Shown: piece after piece, positions 47,331 to 55,689 of the stretch
Layout: every line of letters starts with the position of its first letter
Position numbering within the stretch: position 1 is the first letter of the stretch
From: Psychrobacter immobilis
Lineage (GTDB): Bacteria; Pseudomonadota; Gammaproteobacteria; Pseudomonadales; Moraxellaceae
Assembly: GCF_904846175.1 (NCBI RefSeq)
Contig: NZ_CAJGZM010000001.1
Coordinates: forward strand, 186,001 to 250,000
Reading direction: 5' to 3'
DNA: 64,000 nt
Program-made: the position numbers and the translations under genes
The notes under the pieces: generated by a model
The model's input: the letters and a program-made list of their open reading frames with translations, nothing else
Databases searched by the model: none
Told to the model about the DNA's origin: nothing

Positions 47331-48626
47331 TTATAAGAATACCAATTTAGCCAATAAAATAGCCGTCAATACCCAAACAGCCATGGTAATCTCAGAGAAC
47401 TTACCTGTCATCAGCTTGACGGCGGTAAAGGTAATAAAACCAAGCGCAATACCATCAGCGATAGAGTACGTAAGCGGTGTCAATAACAGCACGACAGCGA
47501 CTGGAGCGGCTTCGGTTAAATCTTCCCAGTTAATATCCTTTAGAGTAAATAACATCAATACCGACACATAAAATATCGCGCCAGCGGTTGCATAAGCAGG
47601 AATCATACCGGCGAGTGGCGCAAAGAAAATACTTAGTAGAAACATCACGCCAACGGTCACGGCCATCAGACCCGTACGACCGCCTGAAGCAACGCCTGAG
47701 GCACTTTCGATATAACTGGTCGTCGATGACGTACCTAACATAGCACCAGCAACCGTTGCCGTTGAATCAGCAAGCAGCGCTTTGTCCATATTGGGGATAT
47801 TACCGTCTTTATCGATTAAGCCCGCTTTATTGGCGATACCTACCAAACTGCCTGCGGTATCAAACAAATCAACAAACAAGAAAGCAAAAATCACACTAAT
47901 CATGCCGATATCAAACGCACCTGCAATATCAAGCTGCATAAGTGTTGGGGCAATCGATGGCGGCGTCGACATGATGCCAGTGAACTGTGTATGACCAGTG
48001 ATTAAACTAATAATGGTCACGAGCAAGATACCAATGGTAACCGCGCCAGGAACTTTTTTATAGACCAAACCAATGATAATAAAGAAGCCAAACGCTGCCA
48101 TCATTGGTGAAAATGACGTCATATCACCGAGCATGACCAAGGTGGCATCACGACCCACGATAATGCCAGAGCTTTGCAAGGCAATAAACGCCAAAAATGC
48201 ACCGATACCAGCAACGATACCTTGTTTAAGGCTGTTCGGAATGGCATTGATAATCCACTCACGAATCTTAAATAGGCTCAACAGGATAAATAAACACCCT
48301 GATAAGAATACCGCACCTAATGCTGTCTGCCACGCATAGCCCATACCAAGCACGACACCATAGGTGAAAAAGGCGTTTAGCCCCATACCCGGAGCCAATG
48401 CAACCGGCAATCTTGCGTAGATGCCCATAATAAAGCAACCTACTGCCGCTGCTAAACAAGTAGCAACAAATACGGCGCCTTTATCCATACCCGCTTCGGC
48501 TAACACGTTAGGGTTTACAAAGATGATGTAAGCCATCGTCAAAAAGGTTGTAATACCGGCTAGGATTTCCGTTTTGATCGTGGTGTTTTCACCATTGATT
48601 CCAAAATAGCGTTCAATTGCATTCAT
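47331..48626 (-). CDS. NCS2-family adenine/guanine/hypoxanthine permease
   Basis: A 431-residue nucleobase:cation symporter of the AzgA/AdeP/GhxP type. The opening IERYFGINGENTTIKTEILAG, FLTMAYIIFVNPNVLAEAG, LAPGMGLNAFFTYGVVLG, and the SSTTSYIESASGVASGGRTGL segment are signatures of this group; fourteen membrane segments are expected. Substrates are adenine, guanine, hypoxanthine or xanthine; the exact one cannot be fixed. It has its own hairpins downstream and a hairpin in the leader at 48685-48710. No purine enzyme is adjacent. Shine-Dalgarno weak. Confidence 0.9.
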   Translation of the reverse strand: MNAIERYFGINGENTTIKTEILAGITTFLTMAYIIFVNPNVLAEAGMDKGAVFVATCLAAAVGCFIMGIYARLPVALAPGMGLNAFFTYGVVLGMGYAWQTALGAVFLSGCLFILLSLFKIREWIINAIPNSLKQGIVAGIGAFLAFIALQSSGIIVGRDATLVMLGDMTSFSPMMAAFGFFIIIGLVYKKVPGAVTIGILLVTIISLITGHTQFTGIMSTPPSIAPTLMQLDIAGAFDIGMISVIFAFLFVDLFDTAGSLVGIANKAGLIDKDGNIPNMDKALLADSTATVAGAMLGTSSTTSYIESASGVASGGRTGLMAVTVGVMFLLSIFFAPLAGMIPAYATAGAIFYVSVLMLFTLKDINWEDLTEAAPVAVVLLLTPLTYSIADGIALGFITFTAVKLMTGKFSEITMAVWVLTAILLAKLVFL

Positions 48627-48684
48627 AAGTGTCGCGCCCAGCTTGCTAGTGAAAAAACAAATTTATTGCGCCTAAAATAAAGAA

Positions 48685-48710
48685 GACGTCAGCAAAAAAA
48701 TTGCGACGTC
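48685..48710 (-). other. Leader hairpin upstream of the purine permease
   Basis: GACGTC at 48685-48690 and 48705-48710, each palindromic, flank GCAA and TTGC, so on the minus strand a 10-bp stem with one bulge and an A/T loop can form about 60 nt before the start codon. It does not match the purine riboswitch core. Confidence 0.35.
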
Positions 48711-48912
48711 ATTATCAAAAGGCAGCGGTAACAAAGTGCAACATTCTAGAGAAATTAGCGTGTAAATTCAATCATTACCCGTGCCTTGTGGGTACAAAAC
48801 TGCAATTTAGCACAATTAACTGTGACTAAGCGAACAATGTTTCAGCGCTTAGTCAATCTTTATTATTATTCTTACTTCAAAGCTTTTTATTTATCATTTT
48901 ACACTTTAACAC

Positions 48913-48918
48913 TATAAT
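48913..48918 (+). promoter_or_regulatory. Candidate -10 box of the tolQRAB operon
   Basis: A perfect TATAAT lies 155 bp before tolQ in an AT-rich stretch; the -35 region is weak (TTTATC-like) and I found no better promoter in the 446-bp gap 48627-49072. Confidence 0.35.
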
Positions 48919-49072
48919 AAATGACCTTTTCCTCATTTCACAGTACACTAGGGGGTTGTGGCGAGGAGACAGGATAAAAATCTGATGAGAATACCTGCTT
49001 GCCTCTAGCAGCTATAAGCATTTAGCCAACCACATAAAAGCCGTTATTATTAATTACCCATGAGCCTAACCC

Positions 49073-49813
49073 ATGCCTGAATCATTAAATATTGTCGACC
49101 TGATCACCCAAGCCAGTCTATTGGTACAGATTGTGATGGCATTGTTATTATTAGCCTCGTTACTCAGTTGGGTGATTATTTTTCGTATGAGTGCCCGTTT
49201 AGGTACGGCTAAAAACTTCGACCAACAGTTTGAAACTTGGTTTTGGTCAGGAGAAGATTTGGCAAAGCTCTATCAAGGCGTGCAAGGTTCACCTGAGCGC
49301 CAAGGTCTTGAGCAGATTTTTTATGTCGGGTTTTCAGAATACTTAAGAATGCATAAAAAACGCCAACCTAAAGATGACATTATCGATGGCGTTGAACGTA
49401 AGCTTCGTGTTGGATTGGGACGTCAGCAGCAGTTATTAGAGTCAGGATTGACGACGCTGGCAAGTATTGGCTCAGTCGCACCTTATGTTGGTTTATTTGG
49501 TACCGTTTGGGGCATTATGAATGCCTTTTTGGGACTGTCACAAAGCGAACAAGCAACGTTAGCCACTGTGGCTCCCGGTATTGCGGAAGCCTTGATTGCT
49601 ACTGCCATGGGTTTGTTTGCCGCTATTCCTGCAGTATTGGCTTATAATCATTTTACCGCCAAATCAAGCCGCTTATACGACTCGCGTGCCCTATTCTGTG
49701 ACGAGATGACAGGGATGCTACAACGCGAAACCAGTATCGAGAATCCGCAGCCTAGTACGCAAGTAAGCCAAGTCAATCCAGTTAATAAAAGCACTCAGGT
49801 AACTGGTCTATGA
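49073..49813 (+). CDS. tolQ: Tol-Pal system protein TolQ
   Basis: Inner-membrane proton-channel subunit of TolQRA, which uses the proton motive force to constrict the outer membrane at division. Three membrane helices are expected: SLLVQIVMALLLLASLLSWV (about 15-35), VAPYVGLFGTVWGIMNAF (about 137-155) and ALIATAMGLFAAIPAVLAYNHF (in part AEALIATAMGLFAAIPAVLA, about 171-190). The ESGLTTLASIGSVAPYVGLFGT block is the TolQ/ExbB signature. The C-terminus has a polar extension. No ybgC gene precedes it here. tolR overlaps its stop by four bases. Confidence 0.94.
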   Translation: MPESLNIVDLITQASLLVQIVMALLLLASLLSWVIIFRMSARLGTAKNFDQQFETWFWSGEDLAKLYQGVQGSPERQGLEQIFYVGFSEYLRMHKKRQPKDDIIDGVERKLRVGLGRQQQLLESGLTTLASIGSVAPYVGLFGTVWGIMNAFLGLSQSEQATLATVAPGIAEALIATAMGLFAAIPAVLAYNHFTAKSSRLYDSRALFCDEMTGMLQRETSIENPQPSTQVSQVNPVNKSTQVTGL

Positions 49814-50268
49814 AACAAAGTCCCTATCGCCGTGAGAAAAAAGCGCTCAATGCGGAGATGAACGTTGTTCCTTATATCGACGTCATGTTAGTGCTCCTAG
49901 TGATATTTATGGTCACCGCGCCGATGCTGATTACAGGCGTCGACGTTGATTTGCCAAAAGAGCAAACCAATACTATGAGCCAAAGCCAGCTACCCGTGAT
50001 TGTATCCTTAACCGACAGTGGCGAGATTTTTATCAGTTATGAGAATAATATCGACTTGCCGATTAGCGAGCCGGAACTGATTGATACGCTATCCAATCTG
50101 CAAACTCAAAGTAGCGAAGTGGGTGCACAGCCTTTACAGGTGATGATCAATGCCGATCAAAATAACCAGTATGGCGCTATTATGACCCTGATGGCAACCT
50201 TACAACAAGCAGGCATTCAAAAGGTAGGACTATTGACGGGCGCACCTTTACCCGCGCCTGCATTATAA
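49810..50268 (+). CDS. tolR: Tol-Pal system protein TolR
   Basis: Membrane-anchored ExbD/TolR-family protein; the single helix MNVVPYIDVMLVLLVIFMVT (about 17-36) carries the proton-pathway aspartate in PYIDVMLVLL. The periplasmic domain with DLPKEQTNTM, LPVIVSLTDSGEIFIS and a GLLTGAPLPAPA end follows. Length 152 is normal. Its start overlaps the tolQ stop (ATGA), so the two are coupled. Between its stop and the tolA start lie about 150 bp containing a four-copy repeat, an interruption of the usual tight spacing. Confidence 0.94.
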   Translation: MKQSPYRREKKALNAEMNVVPYIDVMLVLLVIFMVTAPMLITGVDVDLPKEQTNTMSQSQLPVIVSLTDSGEIFISYENNIDLPISEPELIDTLSNLQTQSSEVGAQPLQVMINADQNNQYGAIMTLMATLQQAGIQKVGLLTGAPLPAPAL

Positions 50269-50356
50269 TATGCCCACTCTTAGCGCAGTTGGTTATAATA
50301 AAGTAGATAATTTGATGAAGCTCTTTTTCCAGTCTCATATTTTTCAGTTTCACGTT

Positions 50357-50416
50357 CTTGAGTACCCTATTTTCGAGTACCGCATCCTTGAGTATCCTGT
50401 TTTCGAGTATCAGTGC
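50357..50416. repeat. Four imperfect 15-bp direct repeats before tolA
   Basis: Units at 50357-50371, 50372-50386, 50387-50401 and 50402-50416 share a YTTGAGTAYC/TTCGAGTAYC core with two alternating subtypes. The array ends one base before the preferred tolA ATG. In one frame it reads as repeating LEYPI/FEYRI pentapeptides, but no ORF there looks real. Confidence 0.75.
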
Positions 50417-50417
50417 C

Positions 50418-51431
50418 ATGCGTAATGCGCCGACTGTTTATGTGCCGACCGAACCTGAAGGTAACGGGCTAACCTTGCCTACGTTTCTAAGTATACTGGC
50501 ACATGGTCTTGTGATTGCCATCTTGATTTATAGTTATCAGAATATGGAAGTCGAGACCGCGGGTACTATTGAGACGGTCATGATATCCCCTGAGCAACTG
50601 GCTGAGATGCAAGGACAGATAATTGCCAATCGTGCAGCAGCGGCCAGCGCCATGCAAACCGACGGCAGTTCAAGTGGCTCATCAAGTAATATGTCAGAAA
50701 ATAGCACTGATAGCAGTACCAGCTACGACAGCCAAACTCAGTCAAACTCTGAGCGTGTGCCTGTTTTTACTCATTCCAATGATCCCGCTAGTCGCCCGAT
50801 GTTGATGAGCGAAGAGCAACACCAACGTCTACTTGAACAAAATCAAGATTATGAGCGTAATATGGCGGAATGGGCAGCGCAGTTAGATGAATCTGTGCTC
50901 GAAGAACATGATCAAGTTGAACAAGACAAAAGACAACAGCTTATTGAAGAGCAAAAAAGGCTGGGTGATTTTCGCAACAAGCAAAATAACCCGCCTAAGA
51001 TTAAACGCCCTACTGCTAATGATAGAAATATAGAAATCAATACCGGTGGTTCTGGCAGTGCAACTCAAACGCTTAGCCTAGGAGATGATGGGCAGTCAAC
51101 ATTATCTGGTGACGCCACGACCTCAAGTACCGCAAAAGGCAGCAGTCGCTCGGCATCAAGTGGCAACCGCGGTGCCAGCAACAGTGAAATTGTCAACCTC
51201 ATCAAACGCAACTATAATCCACCGACAGCAGCGAAAGGCTCGACGCAGCGCACCACCTTAACCATCACTGTCAATGCCAGTGGTAATGTGGTGAGTGTCT
51301 CCGCCTCAGGGCCTGACAGCGCGGTCAATGAAGCTGCTAAGCAAGCGGTGTTAAATACTGGCAGCTTACCGATTGATGCCGATGACCCTAAATATCCTAC
51401 CTTTACCATACAGTTCAAGGGCAGCAATTAA
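50418..51431 (+). CDS. tolA: Tol-Pal system protein TolA
   Basis: Links inner-membrane TolQR to TolB/Pal. The helix at about 21-40 (LPTFLSILAHGLVIAILIYS) holds S25 and H29 with the i,i+4 spacing of the E. coli SHLS motif that contacts TolQR. A Ser/Thr/Asn-rich stretch (about 80-115), a charged helix (about 135-190, EQHQRLLEQNQDYERN, LIEEQKRLGDF) and a TonB/TolA-like C-terminal domain (IVNLIKRNYNPPT, TLTITVNASGNVVSVSASG, KYPTFTIQF) follow. The frame is open upstream to 50358 through the repeat array; the ATG at 50418 is preferred because homology begins there, but no clear Shine-Dalgarno is present. Confidence 0.88.
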   Translation: MRNAPTVYVPTEPEGNGLTLPTFLSILAHGLVIAILIYSYQNMEVETAGTIETVMISPEQLAEMQGQIIANRAAAASAMQTDGSSSGSSSNMSENSTDSSTSYDSQTQSNSERVPVFTHSNDPASRPMLMSEEQHQRLLEQNQDYERNMAEWAAQLDESVLEEHDQVEQDKRQQLIEEQKRLGDFRNKQNNPPKIKRPTANDRNIEINTGGSGSATQTLSLGDDGQSTLSGDATTSSTAKGSSRSASSGNRGASNSEIVNLIKRNYNPPTAAKGSTQRTTLTITVNASGNVVSVSASGPDSAVNEAAKQAVLNTGSLPIDADDPKYPTFTIQFKGSN

Positions 51432-51599
51432 CCAGTTGCTCTAAGACGATATTATTGCTAACTTTAGCTTAAACATCATTGCTAACACTTTAGTTTGAAT
51501 GACTTAATACTCACTACGATACATTTATAACTGCTGCGATAGCATTTAACCGTTAGTTTACCGCCTATAACAAACATTACCCCAACCTAGGAGTTCGAT

Positions 51600-52898
51600 T
51601 TGGTCATGCGCATCCATAAACAACTATGCCTCTCTTTACTTGCCAGCACCTCAAGCTTATTGCTTGCTCCTAGCGTCTTTGCGGCACCCGTCGTTTTAGA
51701 ATTGGATTATGAGATTCCAGTACAGCAAAGCCAAGTGGCTTTTGTGCCCTTTGCCGGTGACACTACCTTATCGTCTATTATCTCGAATGATCTAAGCAAA
51801 ACAGAGCTTAAAGTCACTAGCCAAAACCTACCGCAGCAGCCGCATAGTAGTGGCGAATTAGCAGGCACGCTACCGGTTTGGCAAAGTATGGGCATTCCTT
51901 ATCTTGTCATCGGTAGCACGGGCAGCAATCGCGGTAAAGTTGTCACCGATTATGAAGTTATTGAGGTTAAAACAGGACGCGTGATAGAAGGTAAGCAAAC
52001 GTTAACTGCTGATAACAATAAAGAAAGCATGCGTTATGCAGCTCACGTTATCGCTGATAAAGTATATGAGCTTATCACCGGCATTCCCGGTGACTTCTCA
52101 GGACGTATTGCCTATATCGAAGAGATTGGCACTGGCAAAGAGAAAGTATCACGCCTAAAGGTCATGGATGCTGATGGCGAAAACGCCAAAACTATTACCG
52201 AGGTGGCAGGCTCTATCTTCTCGCCTACATGGTCACCTGATGGCAATCGCATTGCCTATTCAGTCCAGCGCGATAAATCTTACCCTGTTATCTATATACA
52301 AAGCGTGAGCGGTGGTGGTGCGACACCATTAACGCCATTCCCAGGTAGCAATCTCAGCCCATCGTTTTCACCAGATGGTAGCAAAATACTGTTTTCTAGT
52401 AGCTTTGAAGGCAGTGCCGATATTTATGAGATGAGCGCTAGTGGCGGTCAGCCTCGACGTATCACCAATTGGCCAAGCAGTGAAGTACAACCAAGCTACG
52501 CACCAGATGGCAAATCTTTTGTCTTCGTCAGTGACCGTGCAGGGTTTAACAAACCGCGCATCTATCGTTATGAATTTGGTTCAGGACGTACGACTCAAGT
52601 ATCAAATAGTGGTTATGCGACCAGTCCGCAGTTTAGTAGCGATGGCTCACAGATTGCTTTTTTAAGTGGTCGCTCAGCTGCCATCATGAACAGTGGCGGC
52701 GCAGTGACTGCCAACTTGGGCAATACGGGTATCGACGAAGCCCCAAGCTTTTCGCCCAATGGTAAGCGCGTGGTTTACGCCTCAAAGCAAGGCGGTAAAG
52801 GCGTACTGACCATCAAATCACTGAACGGTGGCGAATCCTTTGGTAAATCTGGTCAAGGTACTATCCGCTCGCCCGTTTGGTCATCGAGCCCTAAATAG
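51600..52898 (+). CDS. tolB: Tol-Pal system protein TolB
   Basis: Periplasmic protein with an N-terminal domain and a six-bladed beta-propeller that binds Pal and TolA. The signal peptide (LCLSLLASTSSLLLAPSVFA) ends at AAPVVLELD. Propeller repeats are visible as SPTWSPDGNRIAYS, SPSFSPDGSKILFSS, QPSYAPDGKSFVFVSDRAG, SPQFSSDGSQIAFLSG, APSFSPNGKRVVYAS. The start is unusual: a TTG at 51600 has AGGAG six bases upstream, whereas the in-frame ATG at 51606 has it twelve bases away; TTG is favoured. pal and cpoB, normally next, are absent here; a terminator follows. Confidence 0.93.
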   Translation: MVMRIHKQLCLSLLASTSSLLLAPSVFAAPVVLELDYEIPVQQSQVAFVPFAGDTTLSSIISNDLSKTELKVTSQNLPQQPHSSGELAGTLPVWQSMGIPYLVIGSTGSNRGKVVTDYEVIEVKTGRVIEGKQTLTADNNKESMRYAAHVIADKVYELITGIPGDFSGRIAYIEEIGTGKEKVSRLKVMDADGENAKTITEVAGSIFSPTWSPDGNRIAYSVQRDKSYPVIYIQSVSGGGATPLTPFPGSNLSPSFSPDGSKILFSSSFEGSADIYEMSASGGQPRRITNWPSSEVQPSYAPDGKSFVFVSDRAGFNKPRIYRYEFGSGRTTQVSNSGYATSPQFSSDGSQIAFLSGRSAAIMNSGGAVTANLGNTGIDEAPSFSPNGKRVVYASKQGGKGVLTIKSLNGGESFGKSGQGTIRSPVWSSSPK

Positions 52899-52956
52899 CT
52901 TAAGTAACTTGTCATTTTACCAATTAATAAGATTCTAGGAATTAAACCTTAGATAT

Positions 52957-52991
52957 AAAAAAGCGCCTAATAAATATTAGGCGCTTTTTTT
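52957..52991. terminator. Terminator after tolB
   Basis: Perfect hairpin with arms of 15 bp and T/A tracts on both sides, between the convergent ends of the tol operon and the cytochrome gene. Confidence 0.9.
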
Positions 52992-53089
52992 GATTTCAAA
53001 GAATGGTGCGACTTTTATAGTTAAAATTAGCTATAAGTAAGTAAAAACCAATACTTAAAAACTGTTAGCTAAAACATTAACTCATTGCA

Positions 53090-53752
53090 TTACTCATCAC
53101 TTGGATCGCTAGCTGGCGGAACCGCATGTCTTAGCTGTGCCACATCTTCAGCGGTAACCGTATCAGTAAAACCGTTTAAATCACTGACGACATACTGAGT
53201 GACCGCCGCCATCTGCTCATCATTCATCATCTTATGAAACGATGGCATGCCACGAAAGCCATTGATTAAGATATCAATGATGTAATACTTCGATTGCATT
53301 TTGCTGTTATTAGCGAGTGGCGGATAATAGCCTGCGCCATAAGCGCCCTCGCCTTTATGCATATGACAAGCAGCGCAAGAGTCGTGATACAGCTTTTTAC
53401 CATCTGTCGTCACAAACGCATTTGTTCCTTCAAACTTTGCGTCCCATTCAGCAATACCTGGATCATTTTCCATAGTAGGAAGTGAGCTGTGATCAACGAT
53501 ATTGATAGCAGGTGCGGCAAGCTCCTCACGACTCATATAAACACCGCCCCAACTGCCTGTATTACGACTTGCTTGATAATCATCCGTTGTGACGGGGTCT
53601 TGCTCATGTATACTCGCCACCGTCTGTACGTCATCTGACTGTTGACTACAGCCTAAAATTGCTGCACTACTCATCCCAGTCAGCAACATCACAGTCAGCA
53701 GTTTGGGTGTCATGTTTTTCATGACTTTTTTCTTCACGATTGCATTGTCCAT
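53090..53752 (-). CDS. Monoheme cytochrome c, probably lipid-anchored
   Basis: A 220-residue protein with one CxxCH, C126-A-A-C-H130, and a probable distal methionine in NGFRGMPSFHKMM; this is a class I-like cytochrome domain. The N-terminus is basic with a hydrophobic run ending ILGC (C35), suggesting a lipoprotein anchor, though the lipobox is not ideal. The frame runs to 53827, overlapping the upstream gene; AGAGG five bases before the ATG at 53752 fixes the start. It follows the flavin oxidase by 31 bp, so the two are probably cotranscribed and the cytochrome is the likely electron acceptor. Confidence 0.85.
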   Translation of the reverse strand: MDNAIVKKKVMKNMTPKLLTVMLLTGMSSAAILGCSQQSDDVQTVASIHEQDPVTTDDYQASRNTGSWGGVYMSREELAAPAINIVDHSSLPTMENDPGIAEWDAKFEGTNAFVTTDGKKLYHDSCAACHMHKGEGAYGAGYYPPLANNSKMQSKYYIIDILINGFRGMPSFHKMMNDEQMAAVTQYVVSDLNGFTDTVTAEDVAQLRHAVPPASDPSDE

Positions 53753-53783
53753 GATAGCCTCTGAATTCTTATAGTTATTCATA

Positions 53784-55385
53784 TTAACCCAGCATTTTTG
53801 CTTTTTGGTGTAGGCGCTTGGCGGCATCCATACCAGATAAAATAGCGCCTTCTTGCCATGCCGGAATGTGTGAGCAATGCTCGCCTGTCAATACAATACG
53901 GTTATCAATACTGCACAAGGTGTCGTAATGCTGACGACGAGTCGACTCATTCCAAATACCATAACAACCAAGTGTCCATGGGATACGGTGCCATACCACT
54001 GACGTACCGGCACGGAACTCTTTTGGATACTGAGGATGGATATATTTACCATAAGCAAGCGCGACATTGATACGCTCCTGCGGAGTTAAAGTATTAAATT
54101 TATAAGAGGTTGGACCATAACCATAAGCGCCTAATAACACCCCCGTACCGTCTTTGAACATATTTTCTGAAGGATAAGCAATCTGTGCAATAGGCATATC
54201 AGTATAAGTCAAACCGCCATAAATCCACTCATCCTCTTCCCAAAAGCGGCGATTAAACTCTAAGCCTACTTTGTAAGAAGTCTCATAAGGCACCGCTGCC
54301 ATGGCTTCTTTCATGGGTTTTGAAACGTTGATATCAAGTTGGGTCAGTACCGTTAGAGGAATATTACACACACACCAATCAGCACGGATGGTTTTGGTCG
54401 CGCCATTTGGGCTGTTACTGTCGACATAATCGACGGTAACGCCGCTTTCATCTTGATGAATTTTGGTCACTTTTGCATTAAACTCAATCATATCGCGGCA
54501 TTCACGAGTAAATGCATCACCGATTTTCCCCATCCCGCCGACAGGCTGAAACATCGTTGGTTGGTGAGCATAGGTCATATGGTTACCATAAATATCCGCC
54601 CACATACCTGAATCTAATATCTCACTGATAGGTAAAGGCTTTGAGGGTTTCTCATCAGGCATCAAGCCACCACCCGGAAAAACACTATAACCACGATGCT
54701 TACTGGTCGCATTGCTGGCACGGTAGCGATAGTCTTTATCGAGTACACCCCAACCCTTCAATCCTTCTAGTAGCTTTTCTTTATCTTCTTTATTCACAGA
54801 ACGATCAAGACCGCCAACATTCACCGCTTTTGATAAAAGCTCAGATACATGCCCTTGGATGTCATTTTTTACATCACCTAAGCGCTGCGGTACACCATTA
54901 AAATGGGTACTACGGTGCAAATAAGCGCGGTCATTGGTTTGAATAAATGGCTGCATCTCGACGCCGAACTGTTTGCAATAATGGAAGACAGCATAATGAT
55001 GACTAGGCAGACGCCATGGTCCACCATTGAAGTAATTACCCTCTTCAAAATCGCAAGTAACTTCTTCGCCGCCAAGCTCAGTATATTTATCACCGCTGTT
55101 GAGTGTCCAACTACGACCGCCACCACGGTTTTGAAACTCTAGTACTTTGACGTTATAGCCCGCTTTACGTAACTCGTAAGCCGCCGTCAGTCCGCCAAGA
55201 CCGGCACCAAGAATAACTATACTAGCGCCCGGTGGCGCACCTTTGAGGTCGATGGTTTCTTTAAAGCTCGATTCTGAGGCAAATCCTAACGTCGTCATCG
55301 CCTGATACATGGCGGTTGCGCCCGCGGTTTTACCAATCATCGAGAGCAGTTGGCGCCGCGTGGGTGATTGAAGCATGTCTTTCAT
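53784..55385 (-). CDS. Tat-exported flavin monoamine oxidase family dehydrogenase
   Basis: A 533-residue FAD enzyme of the amine oxidase family. N-terminal SPTRRQLLSMIGKTAG has the twin-arginine motif (R10-R11) before a hydrophobic stretch, so folded export by Tat is expected. The dinucleotide loop is VILGAGLGGLTAAYEL (about 57-72), followed by GGGRSWT, and the C-terminal FAD motif TGEHCSHIPAWQEGAILSG (about 500-518). AAGGA lies before the ATG at 55385, preferred over 55418. Amine oxidases of this type sit with cytochromes elsewhere: Pseudomonas NicA2 was shown to use a cytochrome c rather than oxygen. Two cytochrome genes flank it here, suggesting the same. The substrate is unknown. Confidence 0.85.
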   Translation of the reverse strand: MKDMLQSPTRRQLLSMIGKTAGATAMYQAMTTLGFASESSFKETIDLKGAPPGASIVILGAGLGGLTAAYELRKAGYNVKVLEFQNRGGGRSWTLNSGDKYTELGGEEVTCDFEEGNYFNGGPWRLPSHHYAVFHYCKQFGVEMQPFIQTNDRAYLHRSTHFNGVPQRLGDVKNDIQGHVSELLSKAVNVGGLDRSVNKEDKEKLLEGLKGWGVLDKDYRYRASNATSKHRGYSVFPGGGLMPDEKPSKPLPISEILDSGMWADIYGNHMTYAHQPTMFQPVGGMGKIGDAFTRECRDMIEFNAKVTKIHQDESGVTVDYVDSNSPNGATKTIRADWCVCNIPLTVLTQLDINVSKPMKEAMAAVPYETSYKVGLEFNRRFWEEDEWIYGGLTYTDMPIAQIAYPSENMFKDGTGVLLGAYGYGPTSYKFNTLTPQERINVALAYGKYIHPQYPKEFRAGTSVVWHRIPWTLGCYGIWNESTRRQHYDTLCSIDNRIVLTGEHCSHIPAWQEGAILSGMDAAKRLHQKAKMLG

Positions 55386-55689
55386 AATAGTATCCTTAAA
55401 GTAGTCGTTCGTGCACAACGGTAGGCAGTGGTTGTATTAATAAGCGCTTATTTTCATCGATAAGCATTTTTACTAATTTTCAGCTTGGTCTAATTCTGCG
55501 TTTATTTGCCAAACTGCCTTACTTACCGTATTGCCATTAACCCCTGTCTTATAATAATGGTCTAAAACGCATTGATAAGATTAATAACCCGCTATTTTAT
55601 TTAATCTCTTGGTATCTGCACGACCCCAATTTAAATAAATTAAATCAAAATCGTAATGATAAAAGTCATGACAGATAGCTAAGTTGTCA
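55386..55689. other. Gap between triheme cytochrome and amine oxidase genes
   Basis: No gene. The 304 bp are long enough for a separate promoter, so the three genes may be two transcription units. A short hairpin with GCTTAT arms lies near 55445-55470. Confidence 0.4.

Noticed and set aside
48627..48760. Purine riboswitch in the leader of the purine permease
   Set aside because: The conserved three-way-junction bases of purine riboswitches are absent; only a simple GACGTC hairpin is present.
48950..49010. CTGATGAG element before tolQ resembling a hammerhead ribozyme core
   Set aside because: No stem II followed by GAAA and no cleavage-site stem could be traced; chance match.
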